Assembly: GCA_030407085.1 (NCBI GenBank) | Contig: CM059584.1 | Coordinates: 120,566,501-120,630,500, forward strand | Reading direction: 5' to 3' | DNA length: 64,000 nt | DNA from: Trichopria drosophilae | Taxonomy: Eukaryota; Arthropoda; Insecta; Hymenoptera; Diapriidae | Part shown: positions 34,937 to 44,350 of the stretch, one piece after another | Position numbering within the stretch: the stretch's first letter is position 1 | Layout of the letters: every line of letters begins with the position of its first letter | Translations under genes and position numbers: made by a program | Notes under the pieces: generated by a model | The model's database searches: none | What the model saw: only the letters and a program-made list of their open reading frames with translations | Told to the model about the DNA's origin: nothing

Positions 34937-36083
34937 ATGAATTTCCGGAAAGTTGCTCGGTTTCGGGATGTTTTTTATTGTGCCTGTGGTCAGACCTCGA
35001 AACTATTGTGACAAATTAAAAATGCATATGTTTTTTTTATTAAAAACTATGACAGAATTTTGGGTGATTTTAGCCCTTATGACACATGAAAAAGGCTAAA
35101 CCGATCACTGGAAGAAAGAAAATGAAATAACCAACAATTTTGTTTAAATCTAATTAATTTTATAACTAATAATAATTAATATATTCAAGAGAGCATATTC
35201 AACACAAATACACTTTTAAAATTATCAATCGGTTCACTGGTCTTTGAAGGTATTTGAAAAACCCCCTTCCACTCTAAGAAAAAATGTGGAGCACTCCACT
35301 GTAATACAATGGTTAATTCGAAACAGGAACGGAACACTAATTTCTTAAGTACTATCATATTCTCATACGAGGCATAACTTCACATATAAAAATTCGTAAA
35401 ACTTTTTGTATTGTTTGATGTGATAAAAAAATCTGCTCAGAACCCCCGTTTTCGCCATTTTTAATAGGATAATCTGAATAGAGCTCAATAAAAAGCATTT
35501 TTCTAACTGCAACTTATTATTCCACGTTTGTCCGTATTTTGGAACGGATCGCCATACATTTGTAAAAAATTGTAGAAAAAACGAATTTCCCGATTTTTCA
35601 GTACTTTTTCAGATAAAATCCTCCATTTTCTGCGGCAAGAAATCGCAATTATTACCCCATAAATCGATTGAGCATACAAAAAATTAGTAAAGTAGGTTGG
35701 TTTCATTACGATATTTTCATTTTTCGATTTGCTAGAGAGCTTTGAAAATGAGCTAAAAATCTTGGACGTTAGTGGGTTATGGTGTTTCGTCTCATATAGG
35801 ACATATGTATGATTCGTATAGAAATTTTGATAATTCAAGCACATTCGTATAATGTGTAGGGGAGAGAAACCTGTTCTTTAGCATCTCCAGTGTGTTTTGT
35901 TATGAAACTGAATGATCTATTGTCTCATTATAAGCTTGTTTTGAATACACGGCGAGCTGATGACAGTTTTTTAAATGCAGTCCATATAGTGAGAATCGTT
36001 TTCAATAGTATTTTTTAAAACTTAATTATCTGTTATGTAAACTGCAGAAGGAAGATACATCTATATATTATCAAATACAAGTA
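34937..36083. other. Intergenic, nothing firmly recognised
   Basis: A 113-codon minus frame (35503-35844) shows no domain. GACGTTAGTGGGTTA near 35765 resembles the right end of a TTAA element with a decayed TTAA. Confidence 0.3.
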
Positions 36084-36236
36084 TGGATGTGGGTCAAAAA
36101 ACCGACAGTCGAAAAGCCGACAGTAAAAAAGCCGCCCCACACAAAAGTATAAGGCAGTGTCAATTTTGTATTGTTGGCTTCTTGATTGATGGTTTTTTGA
36201 GTATCGGTTTTTTAACTTGTCGACTTTTCAATCCGC
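36084..36236. repeat. GCCGAC-type foldback element
   Basis: GTGGGTCAAAAAACCGACAG and TCGAAAAGCCGACAGT on the left. The inverted right arm reads TTGGCTTCTTGATTGATGG, then TTTTTTGAGTATCGG and CTTGTCGACTTTTCAA. Peptides such as KTDSRKADSKK read from it are artefacts of the sub-repeat. Confidence 0.8.
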
Positions 36237-36699
36237 TTTTTGTAATAAATCACGAAAAAGTGTCATTTTCATTTCGCAAAAATCATTCTTTTATTATCAT
36301 CAAATATCCCCCTTGTTATTGCTATATAGCAGTTCTTACATCAAAATTCACTGAATTGTGATAAATATAAAGATGGAAACAAACTTCAAATAAACAAGAA
36401 TTAAAATATGGTAATATTATCGAACTTATTGATCAGTAACAACTCCATCGTTATGTAAAAGTTGTCTGCATTAAAAACGTGCTAGTATGATATTACACGT
36501 ACATTTTATGAAGTGCTGGGCAACTGTGGACAATTTTTCAACTGTTCCAAAGAAATCTGTGTTTTGAAAATTGGCAATAATTTCTCCGATTTACATGGAA
36601 TTATTATATCGACAAATGTAATCCTTTAGCTAATATCAGTAGTTCGATCGTCAAAATTGAATGATCCTACAAAATTTGGATACTTTTATGGTATCGAAG
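36237..36699. other. Intergenic, nothing recognised
   Basis: No supported feature. Confidence 0.35.
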
Positions 36700-37376
36700 T
36701 AACAGAATTTTAGTAAATTCTGTAACAGAAAGAAACGTTATGTAACATTACCAGAAAATTACAAAACTGCAACAGAAATCTGAATCAGATAACTAAGGCG
36801 ATATTAGTTTGGTTTGTAACCGCTAGGTGCGGTTATGAAACTCGAAGCCCTACACTTAGCGCTCGTGCTTCCCGTTGTAAAATTGGAATTTTCATTGTAT
36901 ATATAGATTGTAATAAGGTCCCTCTGGCAAGTAATAGTAGCATATAAAACGCATCATCTGAATATTGTCCAATTATTCATTCACGATTCATCATCATGAT
37001 TCTCATGAGTGCGATGAGAATATCATAATTTTTCTTAATTGTTAATCATCTATATTAAATTTAATTTAATATGTTGTATAAAATTCGTATAAGTAATTCT
37101 TAACATATGCACCAAATAATTATGCACATATGTATGTAAAACATCTTAATATAAATTAACCAATAGACAAGAAAATTGTTACTATATTTATATTTTTCTG
37201 TTACGATAACTAAAAACTGCTAAACTGATACAGAATTTTAGTAGCATATAACTAAATCTTTATTCTGTTATCGTTTCAGAAAATTACTGAATTATAACAA
37301 ATTTTGTTCGAAATGATCACAAAGAAACTTTAGTTACATTTTCAGAAAATTTAGAAAATAATTTCTAACAGTGTAT
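36700..37376. mobile_element. TACACTRTTA-family element, reverse orientation
   Basis: The right end TTTCTAACAGTGTA is the complement of TACACTGTTAGAAA. 36715-36905 is the inverted counterpart of 59220-59430 (TGCAACAGAAATCTGAATCAG; TTGGTTTGTAACCGCTAGG). The flanks consist of degenerate GTAATTTTCTGAAAC sub-repeats. The left terminus is unclear. Confidence 0.65.
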
Positions 37377-37833
37377 CAGAATTTATGGGCAATAAACAAA
37401 GCCCACTGCACAACAGGTGTCTCTCCTCTGAACTATTTTTTAATTTATGAAACAATTTGAATTAGTCATATAACTTGAAGATATAGTTAAATCTGGCTAT
37501 TATAAAGATCAAATAAAATATAATAATTGATCCCCGAAAAAGGAATCTGCTAATCGTATTTAAATACATACCCTCTGTGTTTTTTCATCAATCGTTTTTA
37601 TGGGCGAATTTACAATTACGGAATGTTTGTCATTTTGAATCAGTAAAAAACTGTGAACATCATTATTGAACATTGAGTAGCTTAACGCATTAACGACCAG
37701 AAACCTGACACTTTTAGCTCATTATCGGATTCTCGATGTCAAAATTGCTTTTCCACGCCTTAATAAAGTAATAAGGCAAAACGCAAGAAATGATAATTTT
37801 TTATCAATGTTTGCCAAACCGACATTAAAAACT
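37377..37833. other. Spacer between two related elements
   Basis: It contains TTAACGCATTAACGACC at about 37683, a possible lone left end of a TTAA element. Otherwise nothing is recognised. Confidence 0.3.
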
Positions 37834-38084
37834 ATACTGTTAAACATTTCTGTAGCAATTTCCTGCATTAAGAGTAACCTATGTTTTTTATCGTTACGGT
37901 TTTAGAATTGTACGAAACAGACTTTAGTAATTTTCTGAAATATTTTGGTAATTTTCTGGAATTTTTTCGTAATTTTTTGAAAATGTTTTTTTAATTTTGT
38001 TTCGTAAAATTCTGAAACGGTAAGAGTGAAAAAAACTTCAGTTACTATTACAGAAAATTCCTAGAGAAATATCTAACAGTGTAT
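37834..38084. mobile_element. Small TACACTRTTA-family MITE
   Basis: The left end ATACTGTTAAACATTTCTGT then AGCAATTTCCTG is inverted on the right (CAGAAAATTCCTAGAGAAAT then ATCTAACAGTGTAT). The interior repeats GTAATTTTCTGGAA units three to four times. Same end sequence as 36700-37376 and 58824-59481. Confidence 0.75.
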
Positions 38085-38288
38085 GAATAAAGATAAATTT
38101 TGTTTTTTGTTCCATTTCATTTATTTTTTTAAAAGTAGCGTTAAATAGTAAAAGAAAAAGCTCGAAACATCTGTTAATAATTCCGGTATACACCAACGTT
38201 GAATGAAACGTTTTCTTCCATTACATAATTTCGGTATATTGAATATCCCCGATCATTTCATACATTTCCCGGTCTTAATAGTGAATCA

Positions 38289-38536
38289 ATATGGCAGTAG
38301 GGTAAAAATGAATGAACCAAGGTAATATATTTTTATTCAAATCCAAACACATTAAATACAAAACTGCAATATATTGTTCACCACATCTACCATTTCGAAT
38401 TTTGAAATCCCGTAACTGGATTTTGATTTAATTTATTATAGATTAGGGAAAATGTGATGAAATAATATTTATTTTAACTTTCATTGATGACAACAGTGAA
38501 AAAATCGTTATTTTCACTGGTGCCCTACTGCTATAT
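38289..38536. mobile_element. MITE with TATGGCAGTAGGG ends
   Basis: ATATGGCAGTAGGGTAAAAA at the left and CACTGGTGCCCTACTGCTATAT at the right are inverted copies. About 248 bp, no coding content, TA on both sides. Superfamily not assigned. Confidence 0.65.
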
Positions 38537-38739
38537 TAAATACAAGAGTATTAAGTATTCGAGCATTCCTTATATACGCCACGTATAATCCTTCAAATTA
38601 TCCAAATATTCGTTCTAAACCTGACAAAAAGTCAAGCTTTGCTATAATTGCGTACGCAATGTGCAAAATGGATGCGTATTAAAAAAAATATCCCCGTTAA
38701 TACCGCGTTTTGTATGAAAAATAACGCCAAATCGAGGTC

Positions 38740-39370
38740 GAAACAAAAATTATTGCGTCGAAACAAGGCTTAGGGGCAGAACCAAACTTTGGGGTGGTTT
38801 TCTACTATGTTTAGGCGAAATTTTCCCAAAGTTACAAAAGAATTCATATACGTAGAAATTGGTGACAATATGTCCAATTTCGCGATTTTCGAAAATTGAC
38901 CTAACTTCAAAGGGCTATAACTTCGGTTCTACTAGGTAAAATTGAATGAATAAAAAAGGAAATTAAACGTATTTTCCAGACAAACGAAATGAGCCTAGAA
39001 TGCGAAAAACTCATAAAGTAGTAAATGATCAAAGATAACATAAAAACCGACCAAATTCGCGTTCACATTTTGTTTTGTATAGACCACCTATTGCATTGTA
39101 ATAAATCAACATATTTTTTTGTTCAAAAAGAAGACAAAAAGATGAAATTTTTTTCGTTTTATTCGTTTGAATTGGTCCAATAGAAAGCTTTAATGAATTT
39201 TTTTAAAAACAGGCGTTTTTTGCCCTTTTTTAAAAATTCACCACAGTGTATCTCGGGCTGTAGGACACAGAAAGGGCTAAAAATTGATGGAGAGCCTTCT
39301 TTCAGTATGTAATTTAACAGAAAAAATCGGCGGAAAAATCAGCCGACCCCCATGCGCAATATTTTTGAAA
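38740..39370. repeat. Probable unclassified repeat
   Basis: Sequence style (TTCGGTTCTACTAGG, CAAAGGGCTATAACTTCGG, GGCGGAAAAATCAGCCGACC) resembles interspersed repeats rather than a gene. I found neither ends nor a second copy in the window. Confidence 0.25.
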
Positions 39371-39567
39371 AGTTGGCTGGAATGACCCATATATAAACTG
39401 GAAATACAATCAGTAAACATTTTCATTGTTAATGATTCATAGTTCAATGGAGTTCCATTTTCTGTTTATTATTCACTCATGTGATGTCAAAATTATTGTG
39501 CGCATGAGTCTCGCGATCTGATATAAAGGTTTTGAACGACAAATTTATTAGTAAGTCTTTTTATTAA

Positions 39568-39955
39568 AAACTATTTTTGTCACACCTGTACAAAACAGCC
39601 ACCTTTCCGTGCAGGTTAAGCGAACGGAAAGTTGCCATTTATGCCCAAGGACGTATCTGCGCATGCGCACGGGCCTTTTTCAATTTTTACCGCCCGCTGC
39701 TCGCATCACAGCCCGCCACTCGTTACCGGCTAGTAAGGTGGCATTTTTGTCGACAGGTGTGACAAAAAGTATCGTGTGTACCACGGGCGGAAATGCATTA
39801 CTCGCTTGGGCGATGTTGAATCCCTCGTCTACGGCATGACTCGACTTGCCTTCGGGTCGCCTCGTTTTTGCCTATTACTCGAGCTGCAGTATCGCCCGCG
39901 CCGTAATACATGCCTTTCCGCCCTAGATACACAATATACTATTTTGATCTTTTAA
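39568..39955. mobile_element. TGTGACAAAAA-family element with a second internal inverted repeat
   Basis: TTTTTGTCACACCTGTACAA (39573) is inverted at 39752-39770 (GACAGGTGTGACAAAAAG). The adjacent GGGCGGAAATGCATTACTCGC and its complement before 39935 form a second foldback (39785-39935). The sequence is CpG-rich for this window. Overlapping open frames of 61 and 76 codons are artefacts. It is the better preserved of two copies. Confidence 0.75.
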
Positions 39956-39961
39956 ATTAGA

Positions 39962-40219
39962 CAGTAGAGTCCCGGTATAATTGCGTCTTGCTATAATTAC
40001 GTCACAGCATATTTGCCCGGTGTCTTCTCGTTATATTTAGCCTCTCGTTATTTTTCACCCATCTTTTGGTTGGGACCTCAGGAAGGGTTTGTTGTGAAGT
40101 CACAAACATAATGGGACTCTGGGGAGTGGGAGAAGCGACGATCCCCTTCTTTTGGTAAATATAACGAAACGGAGGAGCTGGCGAGGAACCGAGTGGGTAA
40201 ATATACCGGGACTTTATTG
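39962..40219. mobile_element. pogo/Tigger-like MITE, second copy of the CAGTAGAGTCCCGG family
   Basis: CAGTAGAGTCCCGGTATAAT at the left, ATATACCGGGACTTTATTG at the right. Interior blocks (CCTCAGGAAG, AGTCACAAACATAATG, CTTCTTTTGGTAAATATAAC) align with 9040-9296, and the lengths are nearly identical (258 and 257 bp). Confidence 0.88.
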
Positions 40220-40737
40220 TACGCTTACACTGATAAAGGGAACCTACAGTCGGGGAATTTGTAATAGTACATTTGAACGTCAGATGCTAAACTTTTCGGA
40301 AACTTTTTTAGCGAATCTATTTTGTGTGTAGAAGAGCTGATTTTCTTAAAGCACCATTTTAACTTTTTAAGCAAATAAGCATGCATGAAAATGAATAGCG
40401 CAGAATTTGTCTTACTTTTTATACGTGTAAAAACATAAAAAAGTCAGTTTAGATAGCGTGCATTAAAAATTCATCTTCATTTTTTTCTGAAGTGAAATAT
40501 TAAATATTCTAGGGATATGCCCATATGATATCGAATTTTTCTTGATATTGGTCTTGATCGACGTTTGACCATTACGAAGGTTATACGACCTTGTCGTTAA
40601 TTTATTGCTTAGAGTTATTTGTGTAAGCATGATTTTGTTCTTGTTATCGGTCTTGGTCTTGGTCAAGACCGTAGTAATTTCTATGTGAAATCACTTTATT
40701 TTTTTTGTTCTCGACGTCATTCTCGATCAAATCCTAG
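40220..40737. other. Intergenic; GATAGCGTGCATT recurs at 41592
   Basis: GATAGCGTGCATT at 40453 is repeated in direct orientation at about 41592, on either side of the foldback at 40738-41311, and CTTCATYT follows both. GGTCTTGGTCAAGACC near 40650 is a short palindrome. No gene. Confidence 0.3.
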
Positions 40738-41311
40738 CTATTACCAGTGTTTACGGTCCGAAATCCCCGACGACAAAATCACCGCGACAAAATCCCCGAG
40801 TTCAAAATCCCCTACCACTAAAACCCCCGAATTCAAAATCCCCTTTTTCATCAAAATCACCCTTCAAAACATCTGCTTTTATTACAAGTTACCTCAGTGC
40901 ATGGTGGAAGTATAAAGGTGTAGCCCTCTCGAGTAGCACAATTTCGGCCAATAACTGTCCCACCAAAGATCAACCAAAGTGGTGGAAGATTTCACTATCC
41001 CACAGCATAGAAAAGCTAACCTGACTTAGCCTAACCTAACCTTCTTTAACCTAACCTACCTAACCTAACCTAACCTTATAATAGATCTTAATTCTAAATA
41101 CAAAATAAACAATATCAACTTTTAATACAGCTTCAATTGTAAATTCAGAGTTTTTTGTGAGAAGGGATTTTGAAGTCGGGGATCATAGGAGTAGAGGATT
41201 TTGACTTCGGGAATTATTGTACTTGGGGATTTTGACGCGGTGATTTTGTCGCGGTGATTTTGTCGCGGGGACTTTGTCGTCGGGGATTTCGAGCGGTCAC
41301 CATTACCAATG
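40738..41311. mobile_element. Foldback element of AAAATCCCCG sub-repeats with telomere-like loop
   Basis: The left arm (CGAAATCCCCGACGACAAAA, TCACCGCGACAAAATCCCCG and so on) is inverted on the right (GCGGTGATTTTGTCGCGGGG; GTCGTCGGGGATTTCGAGCG). ATTACCAGTG and CCATTACCAAT extend the ends. Units of 17-20 bp repeat four to six times per arm. The loop carries an AACCT run (41017-41075). Confidence 0.85.
41017..41075. repeat. Interstitial AACCT (telomere-like) run
   Basis: About ten AACCT units, some degenerate (AGCCTAACCTAACC, ACCTAACCTACC, TAACCTAACCTAACC). The complement AGGTT/TTAGG is the usual insect telomere repeat. It sits between the arms of the 40738-41311 foldback. Confidence 0.65.
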
Positions 41312-41819
41312 TGATATCTGCGTTAGTCACAGTCTCCGTCTTGAACAATATTTTATGATTACACGTATAAGCTTAATCTTGGTCTTGCTGTTAATAGTAC
41401 CTCTGTTACATAAAAAATGTTTGTGGAATGAACATACCAGTGGCAATATCATTTACATTTTTGACAGTATCATCAAAATCGTTAGTAAAATTTGTAGCCA
41501 TTTTTGTAAATTGTACTTCACGACAGAATGTTTTACAGTTGTAACTTATAAGATTTCGATATAATCTATAATAAATAAACTCATACATTCGATAGCGTGC
41601 ATTGAATCCTCCGTTATTGTTCTTCATCTGTGAAATGAATTCATTTCAGCGAAGATATTACTTAAATTGTCTGTAACTTTTCACGCTGCTATACCCCTTT
41701 CAATTATACATGTTATTATTATGATCGTTGGTTGTTTAATTCAAAGACTGAAAAGTGGCAGTGAAATGATAATATATTTTTATATAGGATACTTTTTATT
41801 TCTAATTGGCAATTACAAT
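41312..41819. other. AT-rich intergenic stretch
   Basis: Nothing supported apart from the GATAGCGTGCATT repeat at 41592. Confidence 0.35.
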
Positions 41820-42486
41820 GCACCTTCCGACGTTGAATTATTCCCGCGTCGCTCGGCGCGCGTCCCATTGAATTTTTTAGCGATACGTCGCGTACCGCGC
41901 GCACAATTTGAATTTCCGTATATCGAATCGACCAATTAAAAGTGTCCTTTTTAGCACGTCCCTCCCCACATTACATTCCACCTTAAACCCTCGACGATTC
42001 TCTCCCTATTTTTGTCTTGGACGGATTGTAAAGTGACTTGGTCGTCTAGCTGCGATGCAGCGAAGAATGCGTTCGGAATTATCGAAAAATCAATTACCGC
42101 CAACTTAACGATTCCAGAAACCCAATTTGGTAATTTGGCTGGCTCGTGCGCGATGCATTAAGCGAATGACTGACGTGCGTTCGTTTCCGTATGCACCGCT
42201 CGAGCGCTCGCAACCCCCTCGCACACTCCGTGGGTGGGGGGAGGGGGGGCAAGGAGTGGAAAATCGAATTTCGAATTATTCCGCGAGGAGATCAGCGCGA
42301 CACTTTAATGGACGCTTGAAATGATTAGCGTGGATTAACCGCGATCGTTTTGTGGGACCAAGGGTGTGGGGAACAGGTGAGACGGCGCAGAATCCGGGGA
42401 TTCCCCTCTCCGGGTGGAGAAACGGGATTTTTCGTCCGACGGCGTAACACCGGCGCGAATCGGCGTCCCACGACGGCGAGACGCTA
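41820..42486. promoter_or_regulatory. GC-rich unique island upstream of a predicted start
   Basis: CpG-dense (CGTCGCTCGGCGCGCGTCCC, GTCGCGTACCGCGCGCAC) with AT-rich homeodomain-like sites (CCAATTAAAAGTG, TCAATTACCG) and a G-run (GGGTGGGGGGAGGGGGGGC). No copy elsewhere. It immediately precedes the Inr+DPE motif. Short open frames in several phases overlap and are not convincing. Confidence 0.4.
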
Positions 42487-42521
42487 TCATTCGTCGTCGA
42501 TGGACCGAGGCGAAAGGTCGT
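42487..42521 (+). promoter_or_regulatory. Candidate Inr + DPE core promoter (TATA-less)
   Basis: TCATTC at 42487-42492 fits the initiator TCAKTY (+1 = A 42489). GGTCGT begins at exactly +28 (42516), matching the downstream promoter element RGWYV at its required position. No TATA box is present, as expected for this promoter class. The GC-rich setting supports it. Not proof of transcription. Confidence 0.45.
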
Positions 42522-42617
42522 ACACTGCGGAGATCAACTTCCGGTCCAGGAGTGCCAACATCCTCGCACCAGGCAACCACAGCGGGCTCAAGTTTTCCAA
42601 GTTTCATCTTTAGCCAG
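42489..42617 (+). other. Candidate first exon with splice donor CAG|GTAATC
   Basis: It runs from the predicted start to GCCAG|GTAATC at 42617. The ATG at 42500 opens 37 codons and stops at TAG 42611-42613, just before the donor, so the exon would be untranslated or hold a small upstream frame. Next on the + strand is the mir-315 hairpin at 53.3 kb. A pri-miRNA exon is a reasonable hypothesis, not shown. Confidence 0.35.
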
Positions 42618-42839
42618 GTAATCATTATTCGACGACGCCATTTCGATTTTCTTTCAACGACTTACGGTCTCCTTTCATCTTTTTTTTTGACACTTCCGAA
42701 AGTCGTCTTGGACACTGTTGCATTCGAGATTTGAGTACCACGTATTTCCTGCATTGATAAGAGTAACAACAAATTCAATTGCATTGAGTTTCAGGACATT
42801 TTTTTTTAAATTTCATTACTGTTCTATATTTTCATGAAA

Positions 42840-44350
42840 TTTGTTACGATCATGTTCTTTTGACAATTTTTTAACATTTACAGGGTGAAGTTACAAGTTC
42901 ATTAGGGTTTATTAGGTTTCATTATTTTCCTCTTATTTTATGAACCTTCGGAAAGAAAAAAGTAAATTCCATTGCAGTTAATGAATATTTCGATAATTAT
43001 ACGAAGTTCATTCGTTCATTCGTCTCATTAAATACTTCATAAATGTTCATTAAATATCACGAGAAAATGAAATGCATGAAATTTAACGAAATGTCAAGTT
43101 CTTCCTAAATACGTAACAAAATAATTATCTTTTTGAAATTCGTTAATCATTTTGGAAGATCTTCGTGAACAATTTCATGAAACTTAACAGGTTATGAAAT
43201 TCCAATATTTTTGTCTTGTTTTATGAACATTCGGGTAGAAATAAATGAAATTCCATTGCAGGTAACGAACATCGTACTAAATGTATTCAATGTTCATGCA
43301 TCAAATTTTATTGAATACTTCATAAATTTTCATTACATTCCACGAAAAATATTGCAGTTTAATGTAATTTTCAATAAATTCATAAAATTTAATGAAATGT
43401 TCATAAAACTACGAAACTTTTGATTAAATTTTTATTTTTTGTTTCATTTAACTATAGTGTAGGATTAACTTTTCAGTTACTGTAAATTAAAAACAACAGC
43501 AATGAAATTTAAAAATATACGTGATATTTTCATGAACATTTCGGAAGAAATAAATGAAATTCCATTGCATATAATGAACTTTATGCTAAATGAATCGAAT
43601 GTTCATAATATCCATGCAAACAATGGATATTAATGAAACTTTCAATAAATTCATGAAATTTAATGAAATGTTCATAAACAATAGATTGTCTTATTAAATT
43701 TCATTATTTTGTTAAATTCAATAAACATTTTGGAAGAATTCTTTAGTTACTCGATATTTTCATGAACATTTAGAAAAAATGTTAAAACAATTTAAATTTA
43801 ACGTTTATTTAATTTCGTTATTTTACCGATATCTTGGTAAACATTTCAATAAACACAATGAATATTCAAGATGCCATACATGAGATTGCATTAAATTTTA
43901 ATTTAATTAAATTCTTCTAGAATGTTTCTTACTTTCTGGCATTTATTGGATATTTTGGAAGAATTTAATGAAATGCACATTACATTTCATAAATGTAAAA
44001 AACATTTCATTTCGTTTCTGACATTAAAAAATAATCCAATTTTAATTTATCTGCTAATTTCAAAAAATGATATTTTATGAAAATTAGGGGATAAATAAAT
44101 GAAATCCAATGACATTTAATGAACATTTCAATGAATGCCTCAGACGCAAAGATTATGCTTAAACTTTTCTTAATGTTTTATTAAATATCACAAACTAATG
44201 AAACGTTTATTTTGAAATTTCGTTATTCTCATGAAATTCAACATTTATGACAAAGTTTGTGAATACTTATAAAGTTGAAAAGATGAAAATTACATTGTTT
44301 ATAAATGTTCATTGCATTTCATGAATATTCGAAACATTTCATGAAATTTC
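42840..44350. repeat. Degenerate tandem array, ~280-310-bp units of ATGAAATTTAATG words
   Basis: The anchor ATGAACATTYSGGWAGAAAT then AAATGAAATTCCATTGCA recurs near 42940, 43217 and 43530, with weaker forms near 43750, 43945 and 44085. Each is followed by TAATGAAC..AAATGWATYSAATGTTCAT and AATTCATGAAATTTAATGAA. Units also contain shorter internal repeats of ATGTTCATAAA. No coding. Confidence 0.75.

Noticed and set aside
42335..42625. 96-codon minus and 106-codon + frames in the GC-rich island
   Set aside because: High GC removes stops in all phases. The frames overlap on both strands and carry Arg-rich, low-information sequence. The Inr/DPE and donor explanation fits better.
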